A stretch of 64,000 nucleotides of DNA from Lotus japonicus (taxonomy: Eukaryota; Streptophyta; Magnoliopsida; Fabales; Fabaceae). Location of the stretch: contig NC_080041.1 of assembly GCF_012489685.1 (NCBI RefSeq), positions 105,245,760 to 105,309,759 of the forward strand, given 5' to 3'. Under the pieces are notes generated by a model. The model saw nothing but the letters and a program-made list of their open reading frames with translations, was not told the origin of the DNA and did not search any database. Each line of letters begins with the position of its first letter. Within the stretch, counting starts at the first letter, position 1. Positions 12,661 to 23,787 of the stretch are shown here, piece after piece. Position numbers and translations under genes: made by a program.

Positions 12661-13572
12661 GAAGTTGATTTTGATGCGTATTGCTGGGAAAAAAATTCAG
12701 CACTACTAGAACACATACTTCACATCTTAGAGCATGAAACATGGCATCTCAATATTCTGATACATCATATTAAATGGCTTATTAAATTAAAAGTGAATGT
12801 TATTTGAAATTTTTTCGAAGTGGTAGAAATAACCTATAGACGGATTGTAACTTGTAATTTAACAACAATGATTAGAAGCTTCTGCAATGTATTAGTTTTT
12901 TCATCCTTTTCCCACACCTTGACATCAATGTCTACCATTTTTATTAAACTAGAGACTAATTTGATCTACGTTATGAATGTAATAAGATGAAATTGATGCT
13001 TTACTAATATTGTTAGTGTGCAACAGTGAAATTATAAAATTCGGTGTGTGCACCCTCAGCCATAGAGGCCTGCTTGCACCCTCCATCACCTCCATTGCCT
13101 ACACCCTCCACTAAAAATCATCCGAAAGAGGTCCAAAAGTAGAGAATATTATGCTGGTATATGAATATTTTCATTCCTTACTAACTTTTACTTTATTTTA
13201 ACAAAATACCCTTAATTAGTTGTTACAACTTATATATATACTGAGCTTGTTACATTAGAAATAGAGATAAGGTTTGTTATATAGTTTTTTTAATATTTTA
13301 GATTTGTATTATCTATAAAGATAGAGATAAAATTAGTTTATTATTATGCTAATATATGCATATTTGTTGCAAACACAAATCTTAGTCAACCCCTAAATTG
13401 CTCGATTTTGTTAAAGAAAATGTTTAAGCAACCCCTTAAATGGTATATTTGTTTGCTTTCACTTTCACTTACCCATTCTTCAACCATGCAATGCACCACC
13501 TATACTAACTTAATCTTCTAATTCTGAGTTCAATTACTACCCACACTTTCACACTCTCTCCAAGCACCAACC
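12661..13572. other. Intergenic, no gene seen
   Basis: 3' flank of RPAC2 and upstream region of the beta-propeller gene. A C-rich stretch near 13046-13110 repeats the motif CACCCTC several times. I could not assign it to an element. The last 60 bases before 13573 are CT/CA-rich leader-like sequence. Confidence 0.5.
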
Positions 13573-14667
13573 ATGAAAATCTCAATCTTCTTCTTCTTCT
13601 TCGTTTTCTTCTTTGTAATATTATTGGGCCCAAGCCCAATTCTCGCTCGGAGCGCTCACGTCATCAATTTCCGGTCACCGAACTTGTACCCAGAATCCCT
13701 CACGTGGGACCCACGAGCCCAGCACTTCCTCCTCGGATCCTACCGGCAACGCACCATCGCCGCCGTCTCTGACGCCGGCGTCGTCGAAACCTTCATCACC
13801 GACCCCTCCCTCCCTGACGGCGCCTCCATCCTCGGTCTCGCCGTCAATTCACCCCGCGACCGCCTCCTCGCTGTCGTCCACTCCCACCCTCCCCTCCCTC
13901 CGTTCAACGCCCTCGCCGCCTACGACCTCCGCACCCGCGACCGCCTCTTCCTCACCCCACTCCCCTCCGACGATGACCACCCCGCCGCAGCCAACGACGT
14001 CGCCGTCGATCACCACGGCAACGCCTTCGTCACCAACTCCGCCGGGAACTTCATCTGGAAGGTCACCGCCGACGGACACGCCTCGATCTTCTCCAGATCC
14101 CCGATGTTCTCGCCGGCAAACACACCTCCCGTTGACGGCGACATCAACCTCCTAGGGCTCAACGGGATCACCTACGTCAGCAAGGGTTACCTCCTGGTGG
14201 TGCAATCGAGCACCGGGAAGGTCTTCAAGGTGGACGCCTTCGACGGAACGGCGAGGCGCGTGCTGCTGAACGAGGACCTCGTCGGCGCCGACGACATCGC
14301 CGTGAGGGACGATGGCGTGGTGGTGGCGGTGTCGCCGGTGAACAAGCTGTGGTTCCTGAAGAGCCAGGATAGCTGGGCGGAGGGGGTGGTGTACGATCAG
14401 GTGGAGCTTGATTTGCGGCGGTTTCCGACGTCGGTGGCGATGGGGGAGAAGAGGAGGGTGTATGTGTTGTATGGGCACTTGAATGAAGGGAGGGTGGAGG
14501 GTTCAAAGAGGGAGAGTTTTGGGATTGCTGAGGTGAGATCAAAGAAGGAAGGGCAAGATGAGAATGTTTGGATTTTTGTTTTGATTGGTCTTGGAATGGC
14601 TTATTTCTTGTTTTGGAGGTTTCAAATGGGACAACTTGTCAAGAAAATGAATAACAAGATGAATTGA
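13573..14667 (+). CDS. SMP-30/NHL-type beta-propeller protein with signal peptide and C-terminal membrane anchor
   Basis: An intronless 364-residue protein. Residues 1-25 form a strongly hydrophobic signal peptide (a Phe-rich core, then LLGPSPILA). Residues ~30-325 are a six-bladed-propeller-like domain of the SMP-30/gluconolactonase/strictosidine-synthase-like superfamily. Blade-type motifs are seen: YPESLTWDPRAQHFLLGSY, NDVAVDHHGNAFVTNS, LNGITYVSKGYLLVVQSSTG and ADDIAVRDDGVVVAVSP. A second hydrophobic segment (~332-350, VWIFVLIGLGMAYFLFW) precedes a Lys-rich tail, suggesting a type I membrane protein facing the secretory lumen or apoplast. Superfamily members are metal-dependent hydrolases, but no substrate can be inferred. 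The ORF is far more GC-rich than its surroundings, which explains the many shadow ORFs in other frames. I chose the first ATG, which gives the clean signal peptide. Confidence 0.85.
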   Translation: MKISIFFFFFVFFFVILLGPSPILARSAHVINFRSPNLYPESLTWDPRAQHFLLGSYRQRTIAAVSDAGVVETFITDPSLPDGASILGLAVNSPRDRLLAVVHSHPPLPPFNALAAYDLRTRDRLFLTPLPSDDDHPAAANDVAVDHHGNAFVTNSAGNFIWKVTADGHASIFSRSPMFSPANTPPVDGDINLLGLNGITYVSKGYLLVVQSSTGKVFKVDAFDGTARRVLLNEDLVGADDIAVRDDGVVVAVSPVNKLWFLKSQDSWAEGVVYDQVELDLRRFPTSVAMGEKRRVYVLYGHLNEGRVEGSKRESFGIAEVRSKKEGQDENVWIFVLIGLGMAYFLFWRFQMGQLVKKMNNKMN

Positions 14668-15977
14668 TTTTTTACTATGGATTAGTCTCATGTCTGTCGG
14701 CTCGATGTTGGGAATGCCTTGGTACAACCATGAAAAGATCAATTTATTTTTTAGTTTTAATTTGTTTTGTAATCACTTTTGGATACTGGTTTTGAGGATG
14801 GATTTAGTTTGATGTTTCAGGTCTCAATGTAGTTTTGTTTTTCACATTGGGATTTTGGATTATGAGTGTAGTTTAAGCTTATTTATGCACATTGTATATG
14901 ATGGCAGTTTTGGCTAGATTGTTATAGCTAGTGTTGCATTGCTACTTGAATTTGGTGATTGCATTCTTTGCTGCTGCAAGCCTGCAAGTTTTGTCTCTTC
15001 TCTATCTGGTGCCCATTCTTCTCTATCTTGACAATGGATATTTCTAGTTAGGACTGACTTGTGGAAATGTGCTTAGTTATTGGTTTTGCATTGATGGGAA
15101 TGGCATGGTGTAGTGAGTTAAGTGATATCGGTTGAGTTAATGGAAATCTTAAAAGTAATTTGTTGGCAGAAAGAATAAACCAGATACAATGCCAGCTCTA
15201 ATTTTTGTATTGCTCTTGTTGAGCTTTTGGTTCTCTATTCATTAGTTTGCGAACATAGCATGAATTCTTGTGATAATTAAGCTTTTCATGTAGTTGAGAC
15301 CAGTAGGTGGGTATCTGGTTTGCCTCATGGGAGCTTCACTTCTTTTGAACTGTGATTTTATGATTTTAATGATGATTTTTAGAAAGCCTTTTATATGATT
15401 GTTCTTTGGAAAAATAGATATTGGCTAAATTATTTTTATTGAGCATTTAAAAACAGCTGTTGATGCCAGGATGAGTGTCCCTCCTGTTATTCACTTGACC
15501 ATACAGCTAATCAAACACTATGAGTGTATGTTTGAATAGTAGTTGAGTATAACATGATCAAACTATAAAAGAGTTTAGTTCACATTTTAACTTTAAGTGT
15601 GTGTTATCCAGTGCCAACAAATATCTACACACAACTTAACTACTTCAAGGCTTTTCTGTTGTTAAACTATATGAATAGATCAGAGAGTACTAATCGCTTG
15701 TTTCCTCTCCTTTCTCTGTCGAGAACAGAAGCATAAACTTTCTAGCATTAGCAGCATGTACGATCAAACTAGAATATTATGATATTATCCATATAGAAAT
15801 TGGCACAATGAACCAGAAAATTTTGAATTGTCAAAACTACTCGATGCTCAACAGGCTGGAATAACCAAGAACCATGCCCTACATCAGAGTCTACAAACAA
15901 CTAAACCAGTTTTTCTTTCACAAATATCTAAATAACTCAGAAAAGAAAAACATCAAGCAAAATTCTTCGAGACAGCT
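14668..15977. other. Intergenic, no gene seen
   Basis: 3' UTR region of the propeller gene, then the 3' flank of the convergently transcribed eL30 gene. No other coding sequence or element with recognisable ends. Confidence 0.6.
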
Positions 15978-17380
15978 TTACTGGTCACTGGGCAATGTCT
16001 TTATGATATCAGAATCACCTGAAAAATGAAAAAAACAAAGAAAATCAGAAACAAAAAACTAGTTTCCAATGTTAAGTAAAGAAAGTAATGAGAAGCATCA
16101 TATACCAGGATCGATAATGCTGAGGCAGCACACTCTGTAGTATTTGCCGCATGCAGTGCCCAGATCAACATTGTCTATGATAAACAATAAACACTTCGTT
16201 AAAAAATTTTAATTAAAAACATTAGGAGAGTTGATAAAGCGTGAGTATAATATAAATTCTACCACATCATTGCATTCAACAAACGAAGTCAGTCAGAAAA
16301 ATCACAGCACAACAAATATAATAGCAGGCACATATCAAAGTCAGCAACCCCTACAACAAGCATAATTATCAAAATACTTATTGCTGAATTGATAAAAAAA
16401 CAATTTTTTTTTGGAAAACTCACATACTTCTAAATAGTTTCAGATGCAGCTGTTGAGCTGTGTTAACCTGAAGCTGTTACAGCAATAACTATTTCTATCA
16501 AAGCTTATGTTCAGATTATATAAATTCATTTATGTCTTAACGCCCAAGTCCATTGAAACCAAGGTACAAGGTATGCTGGAAGACATTGACTCACATGACT
16601 TAAACTAATGTTTCTTTCTACATAATTGACATTTAAAATTAGACCATGACCATTGTTTACTTGCAACCATTATTCACCTAAGTGCCGTAAGACTCGAATT
16701 CACAAGAAAAGAAAAGCCTCAACAGGACAAACCATTGATCCCAATTCCCAACCATAGTATCCCAAGTTAAATCTAATAAGATTACATCAACCAAACACAT
16801 TTGAAGTCCATAGCCCCACATCACACCCCACAAGCAAGTTATTAAACTATCAAATGGATAAAAAAACCATTTGAAGAAAAAAGAGAAGAATGGCAATAGA
16901 TTAAGAACTTACTCCCATTGTAGTGATGAACTCCAACCTTTGCCAACATAGCATAATACTCAATCTCTGACTTCCTCAAAGGTGGGCAATTGTTGGCAAT
17001 GATAATCAGTTTCCCTGCAAGGAATTGAAGAACATTCAGAAATCATCATTCACTAACTACTAGCAAATCATTCAACAACAAAAGCTAAAAAAAAATACAA
17101 AACTCAGAGATCAGATCACTGTAAATAACAGAAAAGTAATATACCTTTGGAACTTCTCAGTGATTTGAGAACAGTTTTGTAACCTAGAGTATATTTGCCA
17201 CTCTTCATCACCAGAGCGAGCCTGTTGTTAATGCTCTCATGGGTCTTCTTCTGTAATCATTCATATACAAGAGGGGAAAGAAAATGAGAGAAACCAGTTA
17301 AAATCGAGTTGGGATCGAAAAACACTGAATCTGAAACCAATTGACAAAGGGAACCATGTTAACAAATCAACAACAGTGTG

Positions 17381-17419
<39 letters not shown>

Positions 17420-17443
17420 TACGGTTTTCTTGGCGGCAACCAT
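15978..17443 (-). CDS. RPL30: Large-subunit ribosomal protein eL30 (RPL30)
   Basis: Five coding exons on the minus strand: 17423-17443, 17145-17250, 16913-17014, 16106-16174 and 15978-16018. All have GT/AG borders and total 112 codons plus stop, the usual eL30 length. The sequence starts MVAAKKT, continues [55 protein letters not shown] and [20 protein letters not shown], and ends [10 protein letters not shown]. It belongs to the 60S ribosomal subunit in the cytosol, where family members lie at the subunit interface. The first exon codes only seven residues, and intron 1 opens with a long CT microsatellite next to the donor site. The gene looks intact. Confidence 0.96.
17383..17418. repeat. 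(GA)n microsatellite in eL30 intron 1
   Basis: About eighteen GA units on the plus strand. On the transcribed strand this is a CT run starting five bases inside the intron, after the GTACA donor. Such a run near a donor may vary in length between accessions. Confidence 0.9.
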
Positions 17444-17640
17444 TGTTGCTGGGTTGAGTGCAGAGAAGATGAACCCCCTAGTTCACGGTGGTGGTGAAAG
17501 CTGCGGCTCACGGTTTTGTGCTAGTTTGATTGGGCTGGATCTTTATTTAGAGCTTGGGCTTCATAAAATTCCTATATTGACAAAAGAAATTCAATTTTTT
17601 AATCGTTGTGCACCGCCGACGTAAAGAGTTTTATACATAC
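17444..17640 (-). promoter_or_regulatory. eL30 upstream region with site II-like elements
   Basis: The 200 bases before the eL30 ATG contain two TTGGGCT motifs on the plus strand (near 17529 and 17554), which read AGCCCAA on the gene strand. TGGGCY 'site II' elements are known in promoters of plant ribosomal-protein genes. Their spacing from the start codon fits a proximal promoter. This is motif-level evidence only. Confidence 0.5.
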
Positions 17641-18850
17641 ATCTAATTAAGTATTTTAAAATTAAATTTAGTTATGGCATGATAAATTAATGGATTCTAA
17701 TTGGATGACTGTGTTTTGATTGATTATCCATATTTTGTTAAGAATGTTGAGAGAGAGAGAGAGGGGTGAAGATATTGAAAAAAGTCGTCGCTCTTGAAAA
17801 TGTGGTTTAGTTTTATATTGCTTTTGGGATGATACATCACTACATGTGTCATCGAGTTATAATTCAATCGCACTTCCATTTCATTTACATATCTCTTTTT
17901 ATTTATTTTTCTCTTTTTGTTTTTAATTAAATTATCAGTCACATCTTTTACTTTCTCTCTCTTTGCATCACTCCATTCACACTTAAATGAAAGTGTAAAC
18001 AAAACTTTATCCATCACATGTGCACATAGTGATGGGGTACGTGAATCTTGTTTTTAGTCTGTTTCTTTAGCTGTTTCAGTGTGTTCATGTGATCTTAACC
18101 GGCCCTTGATTAAAATATACTCTAAATATACATTTTTGGAGCTAATTTATCAAATCGTTTTCATTGCCCCCTTCTCAGATTTTGTGAAATTTTGTACTTG
18201 CAAACAAGGGAATGGTTTGCCCCCTTCTCCTTCTCTTCTCCTCCCCTTCCTTAAATTGTAAGTTGGCCTTTTGTTAGAGTCAGTATTGCTTACTAACTAT
18301 AAGATCTAAATGAGAGAGACATGAATAATTATGCCCACAATGATTTTTTCCCCTCATTTTCATGCAATGCTAATAGAGCAGCACTCTTCTGTCAACATCA
18401 TTCAATAATCTTAAATAGGAAACAATTGGAGCCTTGTTCTTGATCTGATAGTCATGTGGCCTTCCTTTTCATATACCTGAAGTGACAGGTTCGGCAGCGC
18501 GAGTTGGACCTGGAGGTGTTTTGAGTCACCATCTCCTTGCTTGCTCCAAGTGGTAAACACTGCAATGCACCGTGTGGCACACCAATTCAGCGTTGACCAA
18601 CAAGCAAGCAACGATGAAGACGACCCAAAACACTTCCAGGTCTTTTAAATGCCACTCCTATACCGATACGGGGATTGCAAGCTTGGTAGTCAATGATTAG
18701 CAGAACAGATAAAATTGGCAGCGTGATACCCCTTGTGGTGATGAAGAGGAGATTGCACTTTTTTAACAAGAAATTCCTAAAATCAAGAGCACATTGAAAC
18801 CTAGAAAACCTGTATTTATCAGCAAACTGGCAAACCTGTATCCATAAACA
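17641..18850. other. Intergenic, no gene seen
   Basis: AT-rich sequence with a short GA run near 17746-17764. The stretch 18400-18780 is less AT-rich and has minus-strand ORFs of ~60 residues, but none shows a motif or splice structure I can defend. Confidence 0.5.
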
Positions 18851-19297
18851 AGTTACTATCTCACATCTCAGATTTCAAACATTTACTTTAGAAAACATCT
18901 GTTCTGTAGCCAAAATCTACAGCACTAACTTTTCTACTGTTTCCAGACACAGTTCTGCTATACAACTGGTTGCTTTGAATAACAGACTTTCTATTTCTAA
19001 AAAGAAAAAGGAATATAAAATGACAATGGAAGAAATTAAATGTACCAAAGCATACACACACACCATTGAGAACCAACACTGTTTTAGCAAGAGGTAGAGT
19101 ATGAGTCAAGTGATCAGTTCAGGAAGCATGTTGAGTATCTAAGTCAAGTGTCAACCATTTAAACATGTCCACTACATATATTTATATAGCCTTAAACTAA
19201 TTCCTAATAATATGTCCATAAAGGTTTTTGTCATCACAAACAAAATGCCAAGTCAGTACAAACCAAAAAACTCTTAAGATGAAAAGAACTAGCCAAG

Positions 19298-21225
19298 CTA
19301 GCCTATAATGCGTTGAAAGATGCTCTCAAGCTCCTTTACATAATCCTCAAGCACCTGTATTTCATCTGGCTGATTATTCTCACCATCAAGCAAACTTGTG
19401 GCCTTTGTAATTGCAGAACTGATCGTCTCCTTTTCTTTTGAGTTAAGCTTTGAATTAACATGATGATTCTTCAAAACTTTCCTCATCTTGTAAATGTAAT
19501 CATCCAAAGCATTCATTGCATTGGCTTTCTTAAGGAATTTCTTGTCCTCAGCCTGGAAACTGTCAGCTTCTTGAATCAATCTCTTCACTTCTTCTGTCGA
19601 CAGTCTTTCTTTGTCATTCTTACTACCAGAGGTTCTTTCTTCCGCAGAAACAGTTAGAATGCCATTTAAATCAATCGTAAAACTTATATAATGAGAATTC
19701 CCACGAGGAGCTTGAGGCAAGCCAGAAAGATTAAAAAAACCCAGCAAATTGTTATCACTGGCTCTTGCAGTCTTGCTCTCTCACCCTCATAAACCTTAAT
19801 CAAGACATGGGATTGGTTATCTTCAACTGTAACAAAATCTTTTGTCTTCTTGACAGGAATGGTAGTGTTCCTAGGAACCACCACAGACATGATATCTCCA
19901 ATTATCGCTGTACCAAGAGACTGCGGGATCACATCCAACAACACCAAGTTTGGAACATTCTTAATGCCTTCACTCAACAAAGCAGCCTGGACAGCTGCAC
20001 CATAAGCAACAGCCTCATCAGGGTTGATGCTCTTGCACAAATCTTTTCCATTGAAAAACTCCTGCAATAGCTGCTGCACTTTAGGAATCCTAGAAGATCC
20101 ACCAACAAGGACAACATCATGCACACTGCTCTTGTCCATCTTAGCATCAACAAGACACTTATCTACCATCTCCATACACTCTTCAAAAAGGTCCATGTTG
20201 ATTTCCTCAAATTTTGCACGAGTGATTGATGAACAAAAATCAATGCCCTCAAATAAAGAATCTACCTCAATGGTGGTAACAACAGTTGATGACAGTGTCC
20301 TTTTTTACCTTTCACATGCACTTCTCAACCTCCTCAAAGACTTAGCATTCCCCCTAATATCCACCTTTTTTTTCCTTTTAAACTCCTCTACAAAGTAGTT
20401 CACCATTCTGTTATCAATGTCCTCTCCTCCAAGGTGAGTATTTCCAGCCGTGGCCTTAACTTCAAATACCTTACCTTTAATTGTAAGAAGAGACACATCA
20501 AAAGTACCACCACCAAGGTCAAAGATGAATATATTCCGCGGTTTCTTACGATCATTTCTCTTGTCAAGGCCATACGCAATAGCTGCAGCTGTGGGTTCAT
20601 TGATTATCCGCTTAACATTGAGACCAGCAATAGCACCAGCATCTATAGTGGCTTTGCGCTGAGAGTCATTGAAATAAGCAGGCACAGTAATGACTGCATT
20701 CTTAACAGGTGACGCCAAATATGCTTCTGCAACCTCCCGCATCTTTGTGAGAATCATGGATGATATTTCCTCAGCACAAAGTTGCTTCTCCTGACCCTTA
20801 TACTTAACAACAATCATGGGTTTGTCATCAACACCCGCAATAACATTGAATGGCCATAAAACTATATCGTTTTTAATAATGAGATCACTATACTTCCTAC
20901 CAATTAACCTCTTAGCATCTGCAAATATAGTAATAATTCTCAATCATCATTTGTCATGCTTGAGTGTAAACATTTATAGGATGGTACTTAAGTTAGACAA
21001 TTTACCAAAGACAGTGTTCTCAGGGTTTGTAGCAGCCTGATTCTTGGCAGCATCACCAATCAACCTCTGTTCATCAGTGAAAGCAACAAAGGTGGGAGTA
21101 GTTCTGTTGCCTTGGTCATTGTGAATGATCTCTACTCTGCCTTGTTGCTCCTGCCAAACTGCCACACACGAGTAAGTGGTGCCAAGGTCGATTCCTATAG
21201 CACATCCCTCACCATTTTTGCCCAT
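19298..21225 (-). pseudogene. Hsp70 copy 1, pseudogene
   Basis: Exon 1 (21006-21225) codes 73 residues beginning [20 protein letters not shown]. The conserved intron 20919-21005 splits the Asp codon before [11 protein letters not shown]. Exon 2 runs from 20918 to a TAG at 19298-19300. Two lesions disable it. An in-frame TAA at 20305-20307 replaces the Ala codon after SACER. An 8-bp near-tandem duplication at about 19763-19775 shifts the frame after the segment YEGERAR. Otherwise the Hsp70 domains are recognisable to the lid, ending FQRIIG with no GGMP-rich tail or EEVD. A leader intron (about 21235-21887) is predicted from GTATG and TTAG borders. Unlike copies 2, 4 and 6 no clear TATA box is left upstream (about 21975-22040). 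Translation could yield at best a truncated ATPase fragment. Confidence 0.9.
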
Positions 21226-22241
21226 TCTTTCAATCTAACAAAACAAAGTGATCAAAAGAACAAGTTGATGCATGGGATAGTGAATGGCGTAAAGCTCAAC
21301 TTAAATATGTCTCATGTGACTATATGAGGATCAGACTTAGCTGAATATTTCTTTGAAGTAATTTGTCATGCTCCTAATTTAGAACCATTTAATAAACTCC
21401 ACTGTTATCCTAACTGCTAAACAACTCATCTTAGGTAGACCAGAGTAATTAAGAATTTTTCTTTGAAGAAATTTGAATCCTAATTATAAGTTAAGGAAAA
21501 TTGACTAATCAGTGGGTAGTTATTATTCTTAGAATATAGTACTTGAATCAGGTATAAGTAACTCTTCATAAAAACTAGCTTTGTTTATAACTTTGTTAAC
21601 CGCTACGATTCGACCCAGTTAGCACTCTTTCTAAGGTAGCTTCAAAATTGACTTATGATTAGAGGATAGCTAACCGCGAAACAAATGGACTTTAATTTAA
21701 GAATAGTTGTCATGAACCAACTATCTCAAGTGGTCTAAAATAGCACAATGTAGTTTGGCCTGTGCATTGTTTGCACAAACATAAAAGAATGTTCATGTGT
21801 CTTCTTCACCCTAAAGCTAAAAACTTAGATGTTTCATTCATGAAAACGTTAAAGAATAACAGAACCAAAATAAGGAACAAATCATACCACCAAAAGAGAG
21901 CAGCACACAGGGGAGACGGTGATCACTCGAGCAGCTTCGTGAGTTTGTTAGCGCAAAATACTGAAAATTAAGATGGAGAGTGACACTGGTTTCTTTTCTT
22001 TTATTTTTTTCTGAAACAGTTTAGTCTTTTCTTTGTTATAGATGATATCTTTGATATTCTGTTTATTCGTTACAGTTGAAATCTTGTTGTTTACATTTAG
22101 TTTTTTATGAAAACGGTACATTCAAAATTTTTAACATTTTTTTTGGTGGAAAATATTTCATTACGATAAGTGAATAGGGTTTCTCCAATTTGATAATTAT
22201 TTAAAATAAAACGAATAAAATGACATTTTTTAAATTTACAA

Positions 22242-22279
22242 GTACTTGTTGTTCGCCTAAAAAAAAATACTTGTTATTC
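22242..22279 (+). repeat. Micro-retroposon footprint
   Basis: Near-identical 12-13-bp repeats (GTACTTGTTGTTC at 22242-22254, TACTTGTTATTC at 22268-22279) flank GCCT plus a run of A. The same insertion occurs in the sister block (32076-32114). In block 5, near 57005-57025, the aligned sequence has a single uninterrupted copy, consistent with an empty site. Confidence 0.6.
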
Positions 22280-22305
22280 TAGTGGTAAGTGAGTTAGACT
22301 TTCTA

Positions 22306-22345
22306 AAAATAAGAGTGATATATTACCAAAAAAATAAGAGTGATA
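22306..22345 (+). repeat. Micro-retroposon footprint
   Basis: Two 15-bp repeats AAAATAAGAGTGATA (22306-22320 and 22331-22345) flank TATTACC plus A's. Shared with 32141-32179 in the sister block. Block 5 (near 57035) carries one copy only. Confidence 0.65.
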
Positions 22346-22380
22346 GTTCGTATTCCAAAAAAGATATTTGTTGTGAGTGC

Positions 22381-22680
22381 CTTTTTTTTTGAAATGGAGA
22401 GTCGTTTTCCAATGAGTCTCAGCTCCAGCATGCTCATGGGGCACTTGTTTTCCAGTACACTCCAAGGAAAACAAACGCCATTGCGGATTATTTAGCCAAG
22501 ATTGGCCTCGACCTTCAGTGTGGAGAACATTGGTATGACTTATCTTTTAGAGAATGCCACACCCTCTTATTGCAGGATGCTTGTCCTGATCCCCAACCCT
22601 CGTTTGGTCCTGTTCAGCCTTAGTGCTTGGGGTCTCTAATCCCATCCTTGTAAACAAAAAAAAAATGTCAATAACAAAAA
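22381..22680 (+). pseudogene. 5'-truncated LINE 3' end with RNase H-like tail
   Basis: The plus strand decodes to the C-terminus of the RNase H-like domain found at the end of many plant L1-type ORF2 proteins (FQYTPRETNAIADYLANIG in the sister copy, then LDLQCGEHWYDL). It is followed by a Cys/Pro tail, a stop and two A-rich runs. A collinear copy lies at 32215-32512. Block 5 lacks it and diverges just before the insertion point. This is a dead, heavily 5'-truncated LINE. Confidence 0.7.
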
Positions 22681-22740
22681 AAAAAGACTAGTAGGGAGTA
22701 TTTATTCCCCTTTTCATTTTAAATAGATATTTTCTAAATT

Positions 22741-22950
22741 GGTTAATCATCAAATTGGTCCCTGTCTTTGTAAGCATGTTTGAGATTGGTCCCTCCCCAG
22801 AAAATATTGTGTTAATCATCCCTACAATTGCAGCATGTTTGTGTCTAGTCCTCGCCGGAGGGTGGAGCTCCGGCGAGGTTGACGAGTGGCATCCCGGAGT
22901 TGACTTAGACCTCTGACTGGATTAATGATAAGATTACGTGAAATTTTAAA
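22741..22950 (+). repeat. Mutator-type terminal inverted repeat, solitary end
   Basis: Starts GGTTAATCATCAAATTGGTC and has the same internal order of phrases (a GTCCCTCCCC-like box, a TGCAGCATG-like box, then CTAGTCCTCGCCGGAG) as both ends of the 16-kb MULE at 32987-49118. No matching opposite end is found nearby, so this is probably a relic of a related Mutator-like element. It is shared with 32561-32760 and so predates the duplication. Confidence 0.55.
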
Positions 22951-23190
22951 AAAAATTAATTCAAAAAATAAAGAAATGTAATTATAATTAAATCCAAGTA
23001 ATTCCCTCAATCATATTTCACACCCGAAATCCCTAAATCAAAACCCCAAATCCCTAAATAATCAATGTTCTTCCAAATTCATCAAATCAATCTTGAGAAC
23101 CCATCATCTAAGGACAAAACCCTAATTCCCCCAAATATAATAATGAATAACAACAATCCAACATAATACTCCCATCATAGAAAAAATTAT

Positions 23191-23440
23191 GACATTGATC
23201 ATGATTGTAAGCAAGTAAGTTCAATTCTATCCTTTTGTATGAGTCATTGGAACTTGAGGTTAAGATACAAAAAATGTTATTGGAACTTGAGGACAAGTCC
23301 AAGCAGCTTGAAAGTCAGAAGAAACATAAGGCTAGGGATGCTAAAGATGAGAATGAAAAAGCTTAAAGCGGAGATTGCGCATTATGTGAGCAGCTAGAAG
23401 GAAAATAATTTTTTTTAGTACTGAGTTGGAACTCATGAAG
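23191..23440 (+). pseudogene. Degenerate coiled-coil exon fragment
   Basis: The plus strand decodes in shifting frames to a Glu/Lys-rich heptad-like peptide (LELEDKSKQLESQKKHKARD, then DENEK and, one frame over, LKAEIAHYV). The same fragment is at 49129-49370 and, longer, at 57820-58165. It looks like part of a coiled-coil gene caught in the duplicated unit. The parent gene was not identified. Confidence 0.45.
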
Positions 23441-23787
23441 TAAACAACCGAGGAATCTGAGACACAATGTTACAATTGAGAAAAGTGATTGGTACCCAAA
23501 TGCTATTTTCTCCATTAACATTTCATAATATCATCTACTATCCATCATTTTCCACTGTCATGTATTTTCATAGCATAAAAATGATTGACTTGAAGCTAAG
23601 GATTGTTTATGGCAGAGGGCCAAATACTGTCAGCACAAGCAAATTCATAAAACATTGTTGAATGTCTAAGTCAACCATTTAAACATGTCCACTAAATATT
23701 TATATAAACTAAAACTAATTCCTAATAATATTATAATAAAAGTATTTGTTATCATAGACAAAATGACTAGTCAGTACAAGCAAAGCT

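Noticed and set aside
13849..14542. Several ORFs of 60-108 codons in other frames
   Set aside because: Shadows of the GC-rich beta-propeller gene; Pro/Arg/His-rich low-complexity translations.
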